From contig NZ_SMLL01000007.1 of assembly GCF_004681965.1 (NCBI RefSeq), forward strand, positions 310,001-374,000: DNA of 64,000 nucleotides. The letters are read 5' to 3'. Origin of the DNA: Ramlibacter rhizophilus. Its GTDB lineage: Bacteria; Pseudomonadota; Gammaproteobacteria; Burkholderiales; Burkholderiaceae_C. Each line of letters opens with the position of its first letter. Within the stretch, counting starts at the first letter, position 1. The translations under genes and the position numbers were made by a program. A model generated the notes under the pieces. The model ran no database searches and had not been told where the DNA came from. It saw only the letters and a program-made list of their open reading frames with translations. Below are positions 16,949 through 25,968 of this stretch, in pieces.

Positions 16949-17821
16949 ATGAGCCGTTCCCCCGTTGAAACCGCCGAGGTGCAAGCCCGCATCGCGCGCC
17001 TGTTCGTCTACCCGGTCAAGTCCTGCGCCGGCGTGGAAGTGAGTGAAGCCCTCCTGACCGACACCGGCCTGGACCTGGACCGCGCCTGGATGGTCGTGGA
17101 CCGGGAGGGCGAGTTCGTGTCGCAACGCGAGCTGCCCCGCATGGCGCTGGTGAAGGTTCAGCTCAAGTCCTCCGAAGTGGTGCTGCGCGCGCCCGGCATG
17201 CTGGCGCTGCACCTGCAGGTGGACACGGTGGAGGAACCCACGCGCGTGCGGGTCTGGGACGACGAGGTGCCCGCCTACGACATGGGCGCGGTCGCGGCCC
17301 AGTGGTTCACCGACTTCCTCGGCCGGCCCTTGCGGCTGGTGCGCTTCGACCCCGAGCACCGGCGCCTGTCCAGCCTGCAATGGACCGGCGGCGCCGAGGC
17401 GCCCAACCAGTTCGCCGACGCCTTCCCGCTGCTCGTGGCCTCCGAGGCCTCGCTGCAGGAGCTCAATGCGCGCCTCGAAGCCGCTGGCCATGGCGCCATC
17501 GGCATCGAGCGCTTCCGGCCCAACATCGTGCTGTCCGGCCTGCAGGCGCAGGACGAGGACCGGCTGGGCGTGCTGCGGGTGGCGGCCGACGAGCCGGTCG
17601 AACTCGACCCCGTCAAGCCCTGCGCGCGCTGCAGCATTCCCGACGTGGACCCGGCCACGGCCGAGACCGGCACGGCGGTGGGCGACACCCTGCAGGCCTA
17701 CCGCCGCAACGAGCGCCTGGGCGGCGCGGTGTGCTTCGGCATGAACGCCATCGTGCGTGCCGGCGCGGGGCAGGTGCTGCGCGTGGGGCAGGCTGTGGGA
17801 GCCGATTGGCGTTTTGACTGA
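16949..17821 (+). CDS. MOSC domain protein
   Basis: 290 aa with the N-terminal MOSC beta-barrel (RLFVYPVKSCAGVEVSEALL) and a C-terminal MOSC domain where VKPCARCSIPDVDP supplies the conserved cysteine that binds molybdenum-cofactor sulfur. Proteins of this layout resemble YcbX/mARC, which reduce N-hydroxylated substrates with a 2Fe-2S partner. No ferredoxin domain is fused here. GAAGGA at 16932-16937 precedes the chosen ATG. Confidence 0.88.
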   Translation: MSRSPVETAEVQARIARLFVYPVKSCAGVEVSEALLTDTGLDLDRAWMVVDREGEFVSQRELPRMALVKVQLKSSEVVLRAPGMLALHLQVDTVEEPTRVRVWDDEVPAYDMGAVAAQWFTDFLGRPLRLVRFDPEHRRLSSLQWTGGAEAPNQFADAFPLLVASEASLQELNARLEAAGHGAIGIERFRPNIVLSGLQAQDEDRLGVLRVAADEPVELDPVKPCARCSIPDVDPATAETGTAVGDTLQAYRRNERLGGAVCFGMNAIVRAGAGQVLRVGQAVGADWRFD

Positions 17822-17869
17822 TCCCCGGCGCGCGCCGGGCGGCAGGGAAGGGGCGAGTGTTTCTCCCTC

Positions 17870-17957
17870 CCCCTCTGGGGGAGGGTGGGGGTGGGGGCTG
17901 CGCGCGCCGACGAGCCGCTTCTGGCGCAGCCCCCATCCCAGCCTTCCCCCAGAGGGG
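17870..17957. terminator. GC-rich inverted repeat between convergent genes
   Basis: Arms 17870-17903 and 17924-17957 (34 nt, 30 matching) start CCCCTCTGGGGG and form a long stem with a 20-nt loop. Beyond the arms, GTTTCTC (17859) and GAGAAAC (17967) extend the symmetry. It lies between the convergent MOSC and oxidoreductase genes, so it may act as a bidirectional terminator. No U-run follows, and it may simply be another intergenic repeat. Confidence 0.5.
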
Positions 17958-17981
17958 AAAGGGGCGAGAGAAACCCCGCGC

Positions 17982-19403
17982 TCAGCGCCGGCCGGGCGCG
18001 GCCGCTTCCGCGATCAGCCTTGGCAGGTTCTGCGCCGCCGTCGGTCCGAAGCGCTTCATCTGCTCCAGCGCTTCCGCCATCCGCGGGTCCTCGCGTTGCC
18101 AACCGATGCCGCCCAGCGGATTCAGCCGCGTCTGCCGCGCCCATTCAGCAACGCCCGGGCAGCTGGCACGGGCCTGCTGCGAACGCAGCATCGCGGCGAA
18201 GGCGCCCAGGTAATCGGCGGGCTCGTCCCAGTAGTGGATGGGCGGGAACAGCCGGTTCTTCTCGTCAACGTCATCCAGCAGCGATTCGACCACGCCAATC
18301 AAGGCGAACTGGAAGCATGCGAAGCCCCAGAAGCCGGGCTGCACGGTGACCCGGTCCGCCTCGAACACCGGACGCAGCGGCGGGCGGGCCAGGCCCTCGG
18401 CGGCGCAGTGGAGGTAGAGCGTGTCCGCCTCGGCCGCGATGCTGTGCGCGTCGAACACCACGCGGTCGCGTTCGACGCGCTGCACATGCCCCAGGCGCAC
18501 CACGTCCGTGATCCGTCGCAGCAGGGCCAGCTCGGCCTCGCTCAGCACGGCCCCGCGCATCATCTGCGGCTCCACGGCGGTGTCGACCCGCAGCAGCAGC
18601 CCCTGGGCCTCCAGGCGCTCGAAGACCTCGTGCGGCGCCGCCGCCTGGGCCATCGCCTCCAGCTGCATGGCTATGCCGCGGCAGAACTCGGGCAGCAGCG
18701 TGCCGGGCTGGTGGAAGCGCCGGTTCAGCCACCAGCTCTCACGCGGCTTGATCCAGCGGATCGCCTCGGGCGCCACGCCGTTCGACAGCAGCCACACGCA
18801 GGTGTCCAGGGCCGTCTTGCCCGCGCCCACGACGGCGAAGCGACGCGCTGCGCCCGCCTCGAGCCGCGCCACCTCGCCGGCGGGCACGCAGCGCACGCCC
18901 TCGCCGAGCGCGAAGGGCGGCGCGCTCGTGGCCGGCATGCGCCCTTCCAGGTAGCTCGTGTCCACCAGCTTGCGGCGCACGCGCACTTCATGGGTCTGGC
19001 CCGTGAGCCGCGAAGTGAGGCGGTGCAGGCCCTGCTCGCCGCCTTGCCAGTCGCACAGCGGCAAATGCTGCACGCGCCCCGTGGGCAGGAAGTGCTGCTG
19101 CATGACGCGGGCGTAGTAGGCCCGCAGCTCGTCGGCGCCGGCCAGTTCATAGAAGCCTTCGTTCAGGCCGGAGCGGTCGATCTCCTCCTGGCCCAGCGGC
19201 ACCGAGGCCACGCCGTAGAAGGTGGAGGGCTGGTGCAGCCGCACGAAGGGGTAGGCGTCGTGCCAGTGCCCGCCCGGGGCATGCCGCCGGTCCGCCATGA
19301 GCACGCGCGCCGCCGGTGCATGCGTGAGCAGCGCGTCCGTGAAGGCCATGCCCGCGGCGCCGGTGCCGATGACGAGGTAGTCGCATTCGAGGGGCTGGCT
19401 CAT
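17982..19403 (-). CDS. FAD/NAD(P)-binding oxidoreductase (flavin monooxygenase-like)
   Basis: 473 aa. The N-terminal dinucleotide fold GTGAAG (residues 13-18) is followed by PGGHWHDAYPFVRLHQPS, a segment seen in NAD(P)-binding proteins of the flavin-containing monooxygenase/amine-oxidase-like type, and by a second Rossmann motif VVGAGKTALDTC. The substrate is unknown. I chose the ATG at 19403, directly before the FAD motif, since the 126 bp upstream in frame read as low-complexity. It diverges from the GNAT gene at 19559. Confidence 0.82.
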   Translation of the reverse strand: MSQPLECDYLVIGTGAAGMAFTDALLTHAPAARVLMADRRHAPGGHWHDAYPFVRLHQPSTFYGVASVPLGQEEIDRSGLNEGFYELAGADELRAYYARVMQQHFLPTGRVQHLPLCDWQGGEQGLHRLTSRLTGQTHEVRVRRKLVDTSYLEGRMPATSAPPFALGEGVRCVPAGEVARLEAGAARRFAVVGAGKTALDTCVWLLSNGVAPEAIRWIKPRESWWLNRRFHQPGTLLPEFCRGIAMQLEAMAQAAAPHEVFERLEAQGLLLRVDTAVEPQMMRGAVLSEAELALLRRITDVVRLGHVQRVERDRVVFDAHSIAAEADTLYLHCAAEGLARPPLRPVFEADRVTVQPGFWGFACFQFALIGVVESLLDDVDEKNRLFPPIHYWDEPADYLGAFAAMLRSQQARASCPGVAEWARQTRLNPLGGIGWQREDPRMAEALEQMKRFGPTAAQNLPRLIAEAAAPGRR

Positions 19404-19558
19404 GGGGCACTCCTGGCGCGTCGAGAAAGCGCGAGAGGCCCATTGGACGGGCATTGCGGTGCGCGGTAAAGGGCTGCGTGCGCCGGCCGCCCCTTGACGG
19501 GCGGCCCCCGTCCCAGCCTGCCCGGCCACCGGCTGAGCCGCGTGCGCATACTCGGCGC

Positions 19559-20386
19559 ATGCCTGAGTTCCAGATCATCGGCGCCCGCGACGTCGAACCC
19601 GCCTCGCTGCATGCGGCCTTCACCGCCGCCTTCGCCGACTATCTGATCGGCCCCTTCGAGACCTCGCTCGACCAATGGCCGCAGTTCCTGGCGCGCCAGT
19701 GCATCGACCTGGACCTCAGTCGCGTGGCCCTGCAGCAGGGCCGCCCCCTCGCGTTCTGCCTGAGTGCCCCGCGAACCGACCTGGGCCGCTGGCGCCTGGG
19801 CACCATGGGGGCGCTGCCGGCGGCCCGTGGCAGCGGCGCCGCGCCCGCCCTGCTGGACGACTGGCTCGCGCGCGCCCGCGACGCGGGCATGGACGCGGTG
19901 GAGCTCGAATGCTTCGCGCAGAACACGCGGGCGCTGCGGCTCTACCAGGGGCGGGGCTTCGAGGTGATTGACGAACTGCACGGTTACGCGGGCCGCTTGA
20001 CGACCGCGGCGGCCACGGCGCCGGACGCAGTGGCGCTGCCGCAGGCCTATGCCTGGCTCGACGCCCAGGCGGCGCAGCTGCCGCTGCAGGTGAGCCCGCC
20101 GTCCCTGCGCGCGCTGCCGGTGCGCCTGCAGGCCTGGCGCGGACCGCAGGCGCAGCTCGTGTTCTCCGAAGGGCCCGGTCCGCGGATCACCGTGCACAGC
20201 CTGGTCGATGTCGGGCGGGAGCAAGGCGGTGCCCGCGATCTTGTCGCGTCCTTGCAGGCGCGCTATGCGGACCACGAGCTCCACGTGCCGCCGCTGCAGC
20301 GGCCCGGCCTGGGAGGCGCTGCGCTGCTGCAGCTCGGCCTGAAGCGCCTGCCGCTGCACCAGCTGTGGATGCGACGCACGCTCTGA
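19559..20386 (+). CDS. GNAT family N-acetyltransferase
   Basis: 275 aa. The acetyl-CoA fold lies in the N-terminal half: MGALPAARGSGAAPALLDD resembles the acetyl-CoA-binding R/Q-x-x-G-x-G/A motif, and LECFAQNTRALRLYQGRGF the following NxxA..LY..xGF strand. The C-terminal ~120 residues resemble no domain that I recognise. Target unknown. Start at ATG 19559, 3 codons ahead of the FQIIGARDV strand. Confidence 0.82.
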   Translation: MPEFQIIGARDVEPASLHAAFTAAFADYLIGPFETSLDQWPQFLARQCIDLDLSRVALQQGRPLAFCLSAPRTDLGRWRLGTMGALPAARGSGAAPALLDDWLARARDAGMDAVELECFAQNTRALRLYQGRGFEVIDELHGYAGRLTTAAATAPDAVALPQAYAWLDAQAAQLPLQVSPPSLRALPVRLQAWRGPQAQLVFSEGPGPRITVHSLVDVGREQGGARDLVASLQARYADHELHVPPLQRPGLGGAALLQLGLKRLPLHQLWMRRTL

Positions 20387-20401
20387 GCGCCGCGCGCAGG
20401 C

Positions 20402-21328
20402 TCAGGCAAGGGCGTCGGCCGGGGCTGCCCCGCGCCCGTTCGCGCTCTTTTCCTCCAGCAGCTTCACCAGCGCCACGAGCATGCGGTTGGCCGGCGTCGG
20501 CACGCCCAGCGCGGCGCCGCGCCGGACGACGTAGCCGTTGAGATGGTCGATCTCGGTGCGGCGGCCGCGGGCCAGGTCCTGCGCCATGGACGAGGACTGG
20601 CCCAGCTGCCGACCGGTGCGTTGCAGCGCGTCCCAGGGGTCTGCCGTGAGCTGCACGCCGGCCGCCTCGGCCACGGCGAGGCACTCGCGCGTCAGGTCGG
20701 CCATCACGTCGCGGACGCCTTCGCCCTGCAGCAGCGGGCCATAGGGCAGCTGCGGTATGGCCGAGAGCGCGTTGAAGGCGCAGTTGACGATCAGCTTGTC
20801 CCACTGCGCGCCGCTCAGGTTGGGGGTGGTGCGCACGGGGATGCCGGCGCCCCGCAGGCGCGCGGCGAGTGCTTCGTCGCGCGGGTCCTCGGCGATCACG
20901 AGCTCGCCCCGGCCGCGGTGGCGGATGCAGCCGGGTGCCACCACCTCGACCGCCACGTACACCACCGCGGGAACCACGCGCTGCGGCAGCAGCGCCTGCA
21001 GCGTGGGTGCGTTCTCGATGCCGTTCTGCAGGCTCAGCACGAGGGCATCGGGCGCCAGGTGCGGGCGCAGCTCGGCCGCCGTGGCGGCCGTGTCCGTGGA
21101 CTTGACGCAGCACAGCACGAGCTGCGCCCCGGCGACCGCCGATGCCTGCGTGTCGGCGCGCAGCTGCACGTGCTCGCGGAAGTCCACGGCATCGAGCAGC
21201 AGTCCATGCTGGCGGATGGCCTGGACATGCGCGGCGCGGGCGACCAGCGTGACCTCATGCCCGGCGCGCGCCAGCATCGCGCCGAAGTAGCTGCCGACGG
21301 CGCCGGCGCCCAGGACCGCGACATGCAT
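20402..21328 (-). CDS. panE: 2-dehydropantoate 2-reductase
   Basis: 308 aa. The N-terminal GAGAVGSYFGAMLARAG is the NADPH-binding motif, VKSTDTAATA follows, and the C-terminal helices carry KLIVNCAFNALSAI, with the catalytic lysine, and YVVRRGAALGVPTPAN. The length and the two-domain layout are those of ApbA/PanE, which reduces ketopantoate to pantoate for CoA synthesis. In Burkholderiales many paralogues act on other 2-keto acids; the nearby Bug receptor might point to such a role, so the symbol is tentative. 11 bp separate it from a Bug receptor on the same strand. Confidence 0.82.
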   Translation of the reverse strand: MHVAVLGAGAVGSYFGAMLARAGHEVTLVARAAHVQAIRQHGLLLDAVDFREHVQLRADTQASAVAGAQLVLCCVKSTDTAATAAELRPHLAPDALVLSLQNGIENAPTLQALLPQRVVPAVVYVAVEVVAPGCIRHRGRGELVIAEDPRDEALAARLRGAGIPVRTTPNLSGAQWDKLIVNCAFNALSAIPQLPYGPLLQGEGVRDVMADLTRECLAVAEAAGVQLTADPWDALQRTGRQLGQSSSMAQDLARGRRTEIDHLNGYVVRRGAALGVPTPANRMLVALVKLLEEKSANGRGAAPADALA

Positions 21329-21352
21329 GGTCTGGCGGCCTTCCAGTGGAGG

Positions 21353-22339
21353 TCAGTTGTCCTTGATGCCCGCGTCGCGGATCACCTTGCGGTACTTGTC
21401 GTACTCGCTTCGGATGAAGGACGCGAACTCGGCGCGCGGCTCGGCCGAGACGGTCATTCCCGCCTTTTCGATGTTGGCGCGGATGGCGGGCGTGGAGAAG
21501 ATGTCCACGCTCTCCCGGTGCAGCCGGTCGAGCACGGCGGACGGGGTCCCGGCGGGGGCGAAGAGGCCGACCCACACCGGGAAGTCGTACTTCTCCTGTC
21601 CCGGCGTTTCCGCCAGCGACGGCACATCGGGCGCGACCGGCAGGCGCTCCTTGGTCGTCAGGGCGATGGCGTTGAGCTTGCCGGCCTGCACGTGCGGCAT
21701 GGCCGGCGGAAAGCCCGCGAACATCATGGGCACCTGGTTGCTCAGGACGTCGGTCAGCGCCGGCATCACGCCCTTGTAGGGGATGTGCCGCAGCTCGATG
21801 CCTGCGCTGCGGGTGAACATCTCCATGGCCAGGTGCTGCACGGAACCGTTGCCGCCGGTGGCATAGGTGTACTGGTTCGGGCTCTTGCGGGCCAGCTCCA
21901 CGATCTCGCGCGCGCTCCTGGCCGGAAAGGACGGGTTGGTCACGAGGATGAAGGGAAAGCGCACGGCCATCGCGACCGGCTCCAGGTCCTTCTCCGGCCG
22001 GTAGGCCATCTTGTCGTGCATGTGCGGGGTGAACACGATCTCCGCCATCGCGCCCATGAGCAGCGTGTGGCCGTCGGCGGCCGCCTTGGCCACGTGGTTG
22101 GCACCGATCATTCCCGAGGCCCCGACGCGGTTCTCCACCGTGACCGGCTGGCCCACGCGCTTGGACAGCTCGGTCGCCAGCACGCGGGCCATCTGGTCGG
22201 CGACCCCGCCGGCCGGATAGGCCGCGACGATGGTGATCGGCTTGCTGGGCCAGGCCTGGGCCTGCACCGCGTGGGGCAGGAGCGCGGTGGCGGCGGCCGC
22301 GCCGAAAGCGAGGACGGCCAGTCGGCGACGATGCGTCAT
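21353..22339 (-). CDS. Bug-family (TctC-like) periplasmic solute receptor
   Basis: 328 aa from the ATG at 22339, which has AGGAGT just upstream. The signal peptide ends near AVQAQAWPS. Family hallmarks: AWPSKPITIVAAYPAGGVAD, VENRVGASGMIGA, HIPYKGVMPALTDVLSNQVP, and the closing AEPRAEFASFI. It should bind a carboxylate-type solute. The gene is followed by panE-like on the same strand, suggesting uptake and reduction of a related 2-keto or hydroxy acid. No transporter membrane genes nearby. Confidence 0.9.
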   Translation of the reverse strand: MTHRRRLAVLAFGAAAATALLPHAVQAQAWPSKPITIVAAYPAGGVADQMARVLATELSKRVGQPVTVENRVGASGMIGANHVAKAAADGHTLLMGAMAEIVFTPHMHDKMAYRPEKDLEPVAMAVRFPFILVTNPSFPARSAREIVELARKSPNQYTYATGGNGSVQHLAMEMFTRSAGIELRHIPYKGVMPALTDVLSNQVPMMFAGFPPAMPHVQAGKLNAIALTTKERLPVAPDVPSLAETPGQEKYDFPVWVGLFAPAGTPSAVLDRLHRESVDIFSTPAIRANIEKAGMTVSAEPRAEFASFIRSEYDKYRKVIRDAGIKDN

Positions 22340-22553
22340 GGAGACTCCTGGTGGACGCATGAAGATGCATGCATGCACCGATGCTAGGCAGGCGAGGCGT
22401 CGTGCGCGTCAGAGTCTGGGCAAGGCGGGCTTGCCATGTGGCGTAGGCCACGCGCGTGCCTCGCGAACGCAGGCAGGCCCATGGGACGGGTGTCCGAGTG
22501 CGCGGCAAGGCCCGGCGCCGATACCATGCACGTTGGCGTGCAGGAGCAAGGGC

Positions 22554-22826
22554 ATGAAGCGCATTGGCAGATCGATCCTCCAGGTGGCCGCCGGCGCGGC
22601 GCTGCTCCTCCTCGTGCCCTGGGCGGCCATGCAGCTCAGCGACGAGGTGCGCTGGGGGCCGGGCGACTTCGTGCTGGCCTGGGGGCTGCTGTTCGCGGCC
22701 GGGTGCGGGGTCGTGCTCGCCGCGGCGGGCATCGAGCGGCCGGCGGTGCGGTCCGGTGTGGTGGCGGGGATCGTCCTGCTCGCGGCCGTGGTGTGGGCAG
22801 AGCTGGCCGTCGGGCTGTTCCACTGA
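22554..22826 (+). CDS. small membrane protein, 90 aa
   Basis: Starts MKRIGRSILQ with CAGGAG at 22541-22546 as ribosome-binding site. Three hydrophobic segments (about residues 9-27, 40-58 and 66-86) leave almost no soluble part. I do not recognise the family. Its neighbour 54 bp downstream is a small exported protein. Confidence 0.7.
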   Translation: MKRIGRSILQVAAGAALLLLVPWAAMQLSDEVRWGPGDFVLAWGLLFAAGCGVVLAAAGIERPAVRSGVVAGIVLLAAVVWAELAVGLFH

Positions 22827-22880
22827 AGCGAGCCCTCTAGAATCCGGCGCTTCGTCCTCGAATCCAGAGCAGTCCTTCCC

Positions 22881-23309
22881 ATGATCCGTCTCCTGTCCAT
22901 CGCCATGCTCCTCGTCGTGCTGGCGGCACCGCTCACGGCCCGCGCCGAGTTCACCCGACATGCGCTCACCCTGGCCATGGTCCAGAAGCACCAGGCGGCC
23001 ACCCGCGAGCTGGAAAAGACCGTGGCGAAGAAGGACGAGGACGAAGACGACGAGAAGGACGGAATGACCGTGGACGAGCTGGCGCGCGAGCTCGACGCCA
23101 CGCCCGGCGTCAAGCCGGTGCTGGCGCGGCACGGCCTGACCAGCCGCAGCTATGCGCTCACCACCTTGGCGCTTTTCGAAGCGGGCTTCCACCTGATGAT
23201 GGAGCCCTCGATGAGCGGCAAGGCCGGACAGGCGCTGGCCTCGTATCCGCCCGAGATGCGCGCCAACATCGAGCTGCTGCGCAAGAACCCGCAGTTGCTC
23301 GGCCGGTAG
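22881..23309 (+). CDS. exported protein of unknown function, 142 aa
   Basis: Signal peptide at residues 1-22 (cleavage near ARAEFTRH). The mature part has a lysine/acid-rich charged patch ([14 protein letters not shown], about 48-62) and then a helical region with [21 protein letters not shown] do not recognise the family; the acidic patch suggests a soluble periplasmic protein. It is probably in one transcript with the preceding small membrane protein. Confidence 0.7.
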   Translation: MIRLLSIAMLLVVLAAPLTARAEFTRHALTLAMVQKHQAATRELEKTVAKKDEDEDDEKDGMTVDELARELDATPGVKPVLARHGLTSRSYALTTLALFEAGFHLMMEPSMSGKAGQALASYPPEMRANIELLRKNPQLLGR

Positions 23310-23346
23310 CGCGGCCGCGCGCCGTCGGTCGCACGCACGCACGCGC

Positions 23347-23817
23347 ATGCCACACCCGGCCGCCCCCGAGGTCCTGCTGCTGTCGCCCGGCGACGCGGCG
23401 CTGATGGAAGCGCTGCTGGATGTCTTCGGCGAGGCCTTCGAGGACACCAGGACCTATGGCGCCCATCGTCCCTCGCGGGCCTACCTCCAGGAGCTGCTGG
23501 CCGGCGATGCCTTCATCGCCGTGGTTGCGCGCAAGGCCGGCGAGGTGGTCGGCGGCCTTGCAGCCTACGAGCTGAAGAAGTTCGAGCAGGAACGCAGTGA
23601 GATCTACATCTACGACCTGGCCGTGTCGCAGGCGCATCGGCGCGAAGGCATCGCGACGGCCCTGATCCGCGAGTTGCAGCACGTGGCAGCGCGTCGCGGT
23701 GCGTGGGTGATCTTCGTGCAGGCGGATCCGCCCGATGCACCGGCCGTGGCGCTCTACGACAAGCTGGGGCAGCGCGAGGACGTGCTGCATTTCGACATTC
23801 CGGTGCCACGCGCCTGA
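23347..23817 (+). CDS. AAC(3)-I-like GNAT acetyltransferase
   Basis: 156 aa, the length of AAC(3)-I aminoglycoside 3-N-acetyltransferases. The resemblance to remembered AAC(3)-Ia is extended: [20 protein letters not shown] (where AAC(3)-Ia has [15 protein letters not shown]), REGIATALI for acetyl-CoA binding, [17 protein letters not shown], and the end VLHFDIPVP. The family acetylates gentamicin and fortimicin with acetyl-CoA. Here it is chromosomal, next to a hybrid kinase, with no integron or transposon around it, so it is more likely an intrinsic relative than a captured cassette. Whether it confers resistance is unknown. Confidence 0.82.
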   Translation: MPHPAAPEVLLLSPGDAALMEALLDVFGEAFEDTRTYGAHRPSRAYLQELLAGDAFIAVVARKAGEVVGGLAAYELKKFEQERSEIYIYDLAVSQAHRREGIATALIRELQHVAARRGAWVIFVQADPPDAPAVALYDKLGQREDVLHFDIPVPRA

Positions 23818-23835
23818 CGCGCGCCTCCTGCCTCG

Positions 23836-25092
23836 TCAGGCGGGCGTGCGGCTTCCTGGCGCCCAGTGCGCCAGCGCGCTCCACAGCTTGCCCGCATCCA
23901 CCGGCTTGCTCAGGAAGTCGCTCGCCCCCGCGGCCCAGCAGTCTGCGCGGTCCTTCTCCAGCACGTTGCCGGTGAGCGCGATCACCGGCAGGGCCGCCCA
24001 GCGCGCGTCGGCGCGGATGCGGCGCGTGGCCTCCAGGCCGTCCATCACCGGCATCTGGATGTCCATGAGCACGAGGTCGCATCCGGCGGGGTCGGCCTGC
24101 AGCGCGGCCAGGGCTTCGGCGCCGTGGGCGGCCGCGCGGACCCGCACCTGCGCCAGTTCCAGCAGCTGCGTGAGCACCTCGCGTGCGAGCAGGTCGTCCT
24201 CCACCACCAGCACCCGCAGGCCGGCGATGGCCTCGGGCGGTCCGTCGAACTCGGCCACCTCGGCGCCGGCGGCCGCGGCCAGGCGCAGCCGCGCGGTGAA
24301 CCAGAGCGCCGTCCCCTCGCCGGCTTCGCTGTCGATGCCGAGTTCGCCCCCCATGAGCGCCGCGAGCTGGCCGCACAGCGCCAGGCCGAAGCCCACGTCG
24401 CGCTGCGGCGGCAGGGCCCCCGGTCCGGGCCCTTGCAGCAGGCGGGCGATCTCCCGGGCCGGCAGCAGCACGCCGGCGCGGCGCAGCTCGAACACCAGCA
24501 GCAGGTCGTCCGCGCTGCGGCTGGCCATGCGCACGCCGAGCTCCACCCGGTCATCCTCGCCCGCGAGCTGCGCCATGAGCGCGGCGCCGTTCAGGAGCAT
24601 CTGGCCCAGCCGTGCGGCGTCGCCCACCAGGGACTTCGGCAGCTCCGGGGCGACCTGCACGAACAGGTCCAGGCCGTGCGAGCGGCACATCTGCCGGATC
24701 ACGTCCACGGAGGCCTCCAGGGACGGGCGCAGCTTGAAGTCGGCCTGGTGCAGCTGGAGCGTGCCGGCCTGCGCATGGGTGAAGTCGAGCACGTCCTCCA
24801 TCAGCATGGCCAGGTGGCTGCTGGCCCGCTGGATCTTCTGCAGGTGCTCGCGCGTGGCGGGCGGCATGTCGTCGTTGAGCGCCAGCTGCGCGAGGCCGAC
24901 GATGGCATTGAGGGGCGTGCGGATCTCGTGACTCATGCTGGCCGCGAAATGCGTGAGCGACAGCGCAGGCGGCTGCTGGGGGCGCTGCGCGGTCTGCGGC
25001 GCCAGCGCCGGCTGCGGCGCGTGGAGCGGGCTCGCGCAAATGGGTGCCTTGGAATTATTCTTCACCCTGCGCATGTTGCCAGACGACCTCAT
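23836..25092 (-). CDS. soluble hybrid sensor histidine kinase with receiver domain
   Basis: 418 aa. HisKA has its phospho-acceptor histidine at residue 55 (SMSHEIRTPLNAIVGLAQ), and an HATPase-like region follows with VGFGLALCGQLAALMGG and SEAGEGTALWF. The N-box is poorly conserved. A C-terminal receiver carries VLVVEDD and the phosphorylated aspartate in DLVLMDIQMPVMDG, then a conserved lysine (LSKPVD). There is no sensor domain and no membrane segment: only about 45 low-complexity residues precede the kinase. The input must come from elsewhere. ATG at 25092 or 25074 are both possible starts. Confidence 0.85.
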   Translation of the reverse strand: MRSSGNMRRVKNNSKAPICASPLHAPQPALAPQTAQRPQQPPALSLTHFAASMSHEIRTPLNAIVGLAQLALNDDMPPATREHLQKIQRASSHLAMLMEDVLDFTHAQAGTLQLHQADFKLRPSLEASVDVIRQMCRSHGLDLFVQVAPELPKSLVGDAARLGQMLLNGAALMAQLAGEDDRVELGVRMASRSADDLLLVFELRRAGVLLPAREIARLLQGPGPGALPPQRDVGFGLALCGQLAALMGGELGIDSEAGEGTALWFTARLRLAAAAGAEVAEFDGPPEAIAGLRVLVVEDDLLAREVLTQLLELAQVRVRAAAHGAEALAALQADPAGCDLVLMDIQMPVMDGLEATRRIRADARWAALPVIALTGNVLEKDRADCWAAGASDFLSKPVDAGKLWSALAHWAPGSRTPA

Positions 25093-25238
25093 TGCAGCTC
25101 AATGGAAAGCTGCTTCTGAAGCATTCTTGACTAGCGCGACCGGAGAACTTGTTCTCGCGGCGGGCGCAAAGGAAAGGGCCGGTCGGGCGCGGTGCTATCA
25201 TTCGCGCCCTGTTCGCCCCCCAGTCATGGGCGCGGCGC

Positions 25239-25314
25239 GGGTTCTTAGCTCAGTTGGTAGAGCAGCGGACTCTTAATCCGTAGGTCGTAGGTTCGAATCC
25301 TACAGGACCCACCA
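25239..25314 (+). tRNA. tRNA-Lys (CTT)
   Basis: 76 nt with encoded CCA. The acceptor GGGTTCT pairs with AGGACCC (one G-T), the D-arm is GCTCAGTTGGTAGAGC, the anticodon loop CTCTTAA gives CTT, and the T-arm is GTAGGTTCGAATCCTAC. The last 45 nt, from CTCTTAATCC to the CCA, recur exactly at 26917-26961, so the tRNA 3' half has been used as an integration target. A stem-loop follows at 25324. Confidence 0.95.
25270..25314 (+). repeat. attachment-type direct repeat, left copy (3' half of tRNA-Lys)
   Basis: The 45 nt from CTCTTAATCC through the CCA end are identical to 26917-26961. The match extends 4 nt further left (GCGG) with one mismatch between. Same-strand repeats of a tRNA 3' end flanking foreign DNA are the normal footprint of tyrosine-integrase elements, so this copy keeps the tRNA functional. 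Confidence 0.85.
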
Positions 25315-25323
25315 CTCTTAAGC

Positions 25324-25353
25324 GCGCCAGCGTTAGTGCTGGCGCTCTCATTT
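25324..25353 (+). terminator. candidate terminator of tRNA-Lys
   Basis: GCGCCAGC and GCTGGCGC form an 8-bp perfect stem with a 6-nt loop 10 nt downstream of the tRNA, followed by TCTCATTT, a weak U-tract. Confidence 0.55.
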
Positions 25354-25386
25354 CTGCAGCAGCTGGCGAGTGGCCGGCCTGCTAAT

Positions 25387-25420
25387 GAGACGGTTTATGT
25401 GACGCGTCACATATCCAGTG
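25387..25420. repeat. palindrome near left end of mini-island
   Basis: GTGACGCGTCAC (25400-25411) is a perfect 12-bp palindrome next to TCACATATCCAGTG (25407-25420). A near copy of the latter (TCTCATATCCAGTG) lies at 26788-26801 at the other end of the island, together with the inverted 9-mers GTCTCATAT (26787) and ATATGAGAC (26851). These look like recombinase or regulator sites, but the assignment is a guess. Confidence 0.35.
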
Positions 25421-25518
25421 CGCAGTCGCTAGGCAGAGCCGCAAGGCCCCTCTGTCGTCCTCCCCTGGTTCCGCATCGCCTCGATGCTGTCCGCACTACT
25501 GGGACAAGCCTCTGCTAG

Positions 25519-25818
25519 GCCGTCCTGTCGCTCAATCGTCCGAATCTCGACGCCTGCTACCAACAGGACGGTAGACACGTCGCGGATTGGCTTGAGCAGG
25601 AACCTGGCCGTGCTGGCGCAGTAGTGCTCGATACGGTTCAACGGTTCAAGGGTCTGGAGTCGCCGGTTGTCATCCTCTGGGGCATCGATGGGGTGGCAGC
25701 GCAAGGGCGCCAGGAGTTGCTTTACGTCGGGATGAGTCGAGCTAAATCGATCTTGCTTGTGGTCGGGTCCGCAGTGACTTGCGCCTTGGTCGGCGAGACT
25801 TCCGCGAAGCCGCGCTGA
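25519..25818 (+). pseudogene. superfamily 1 helicase, C-terminal fragment
   Basis: About 100 open codons reading LSLNRPNLDACYQQDGR, then VLDTVQRFKGLESPVVIL and QELLYVGMSRAKSILLVV. The last two are motifs V and VI of UvrD/Rep-type helicases. The frame is closed by a stop at 25516, and the Walker motifs are absent, so this is the tail of a broken gene stranded inside the tRNA-Lys island. Original role presumably DNA repair or defence; it cannot be active. Confidence 0.7.
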
Positions 25819-25968
25819 CTGGTTGCAATTAAAGCGGCTCGCTCCTGCCCGCCCCGTCAATCAGGGAGCCAGTGGACATTGCCGCGACGCCGTTCGCTCC
25901 CCGAGCGGGGCAGGCACGTCCCTAATCGCGCGGCATCTGGTTCTGGCCGGAAGCAGACAGGAGTGTCT

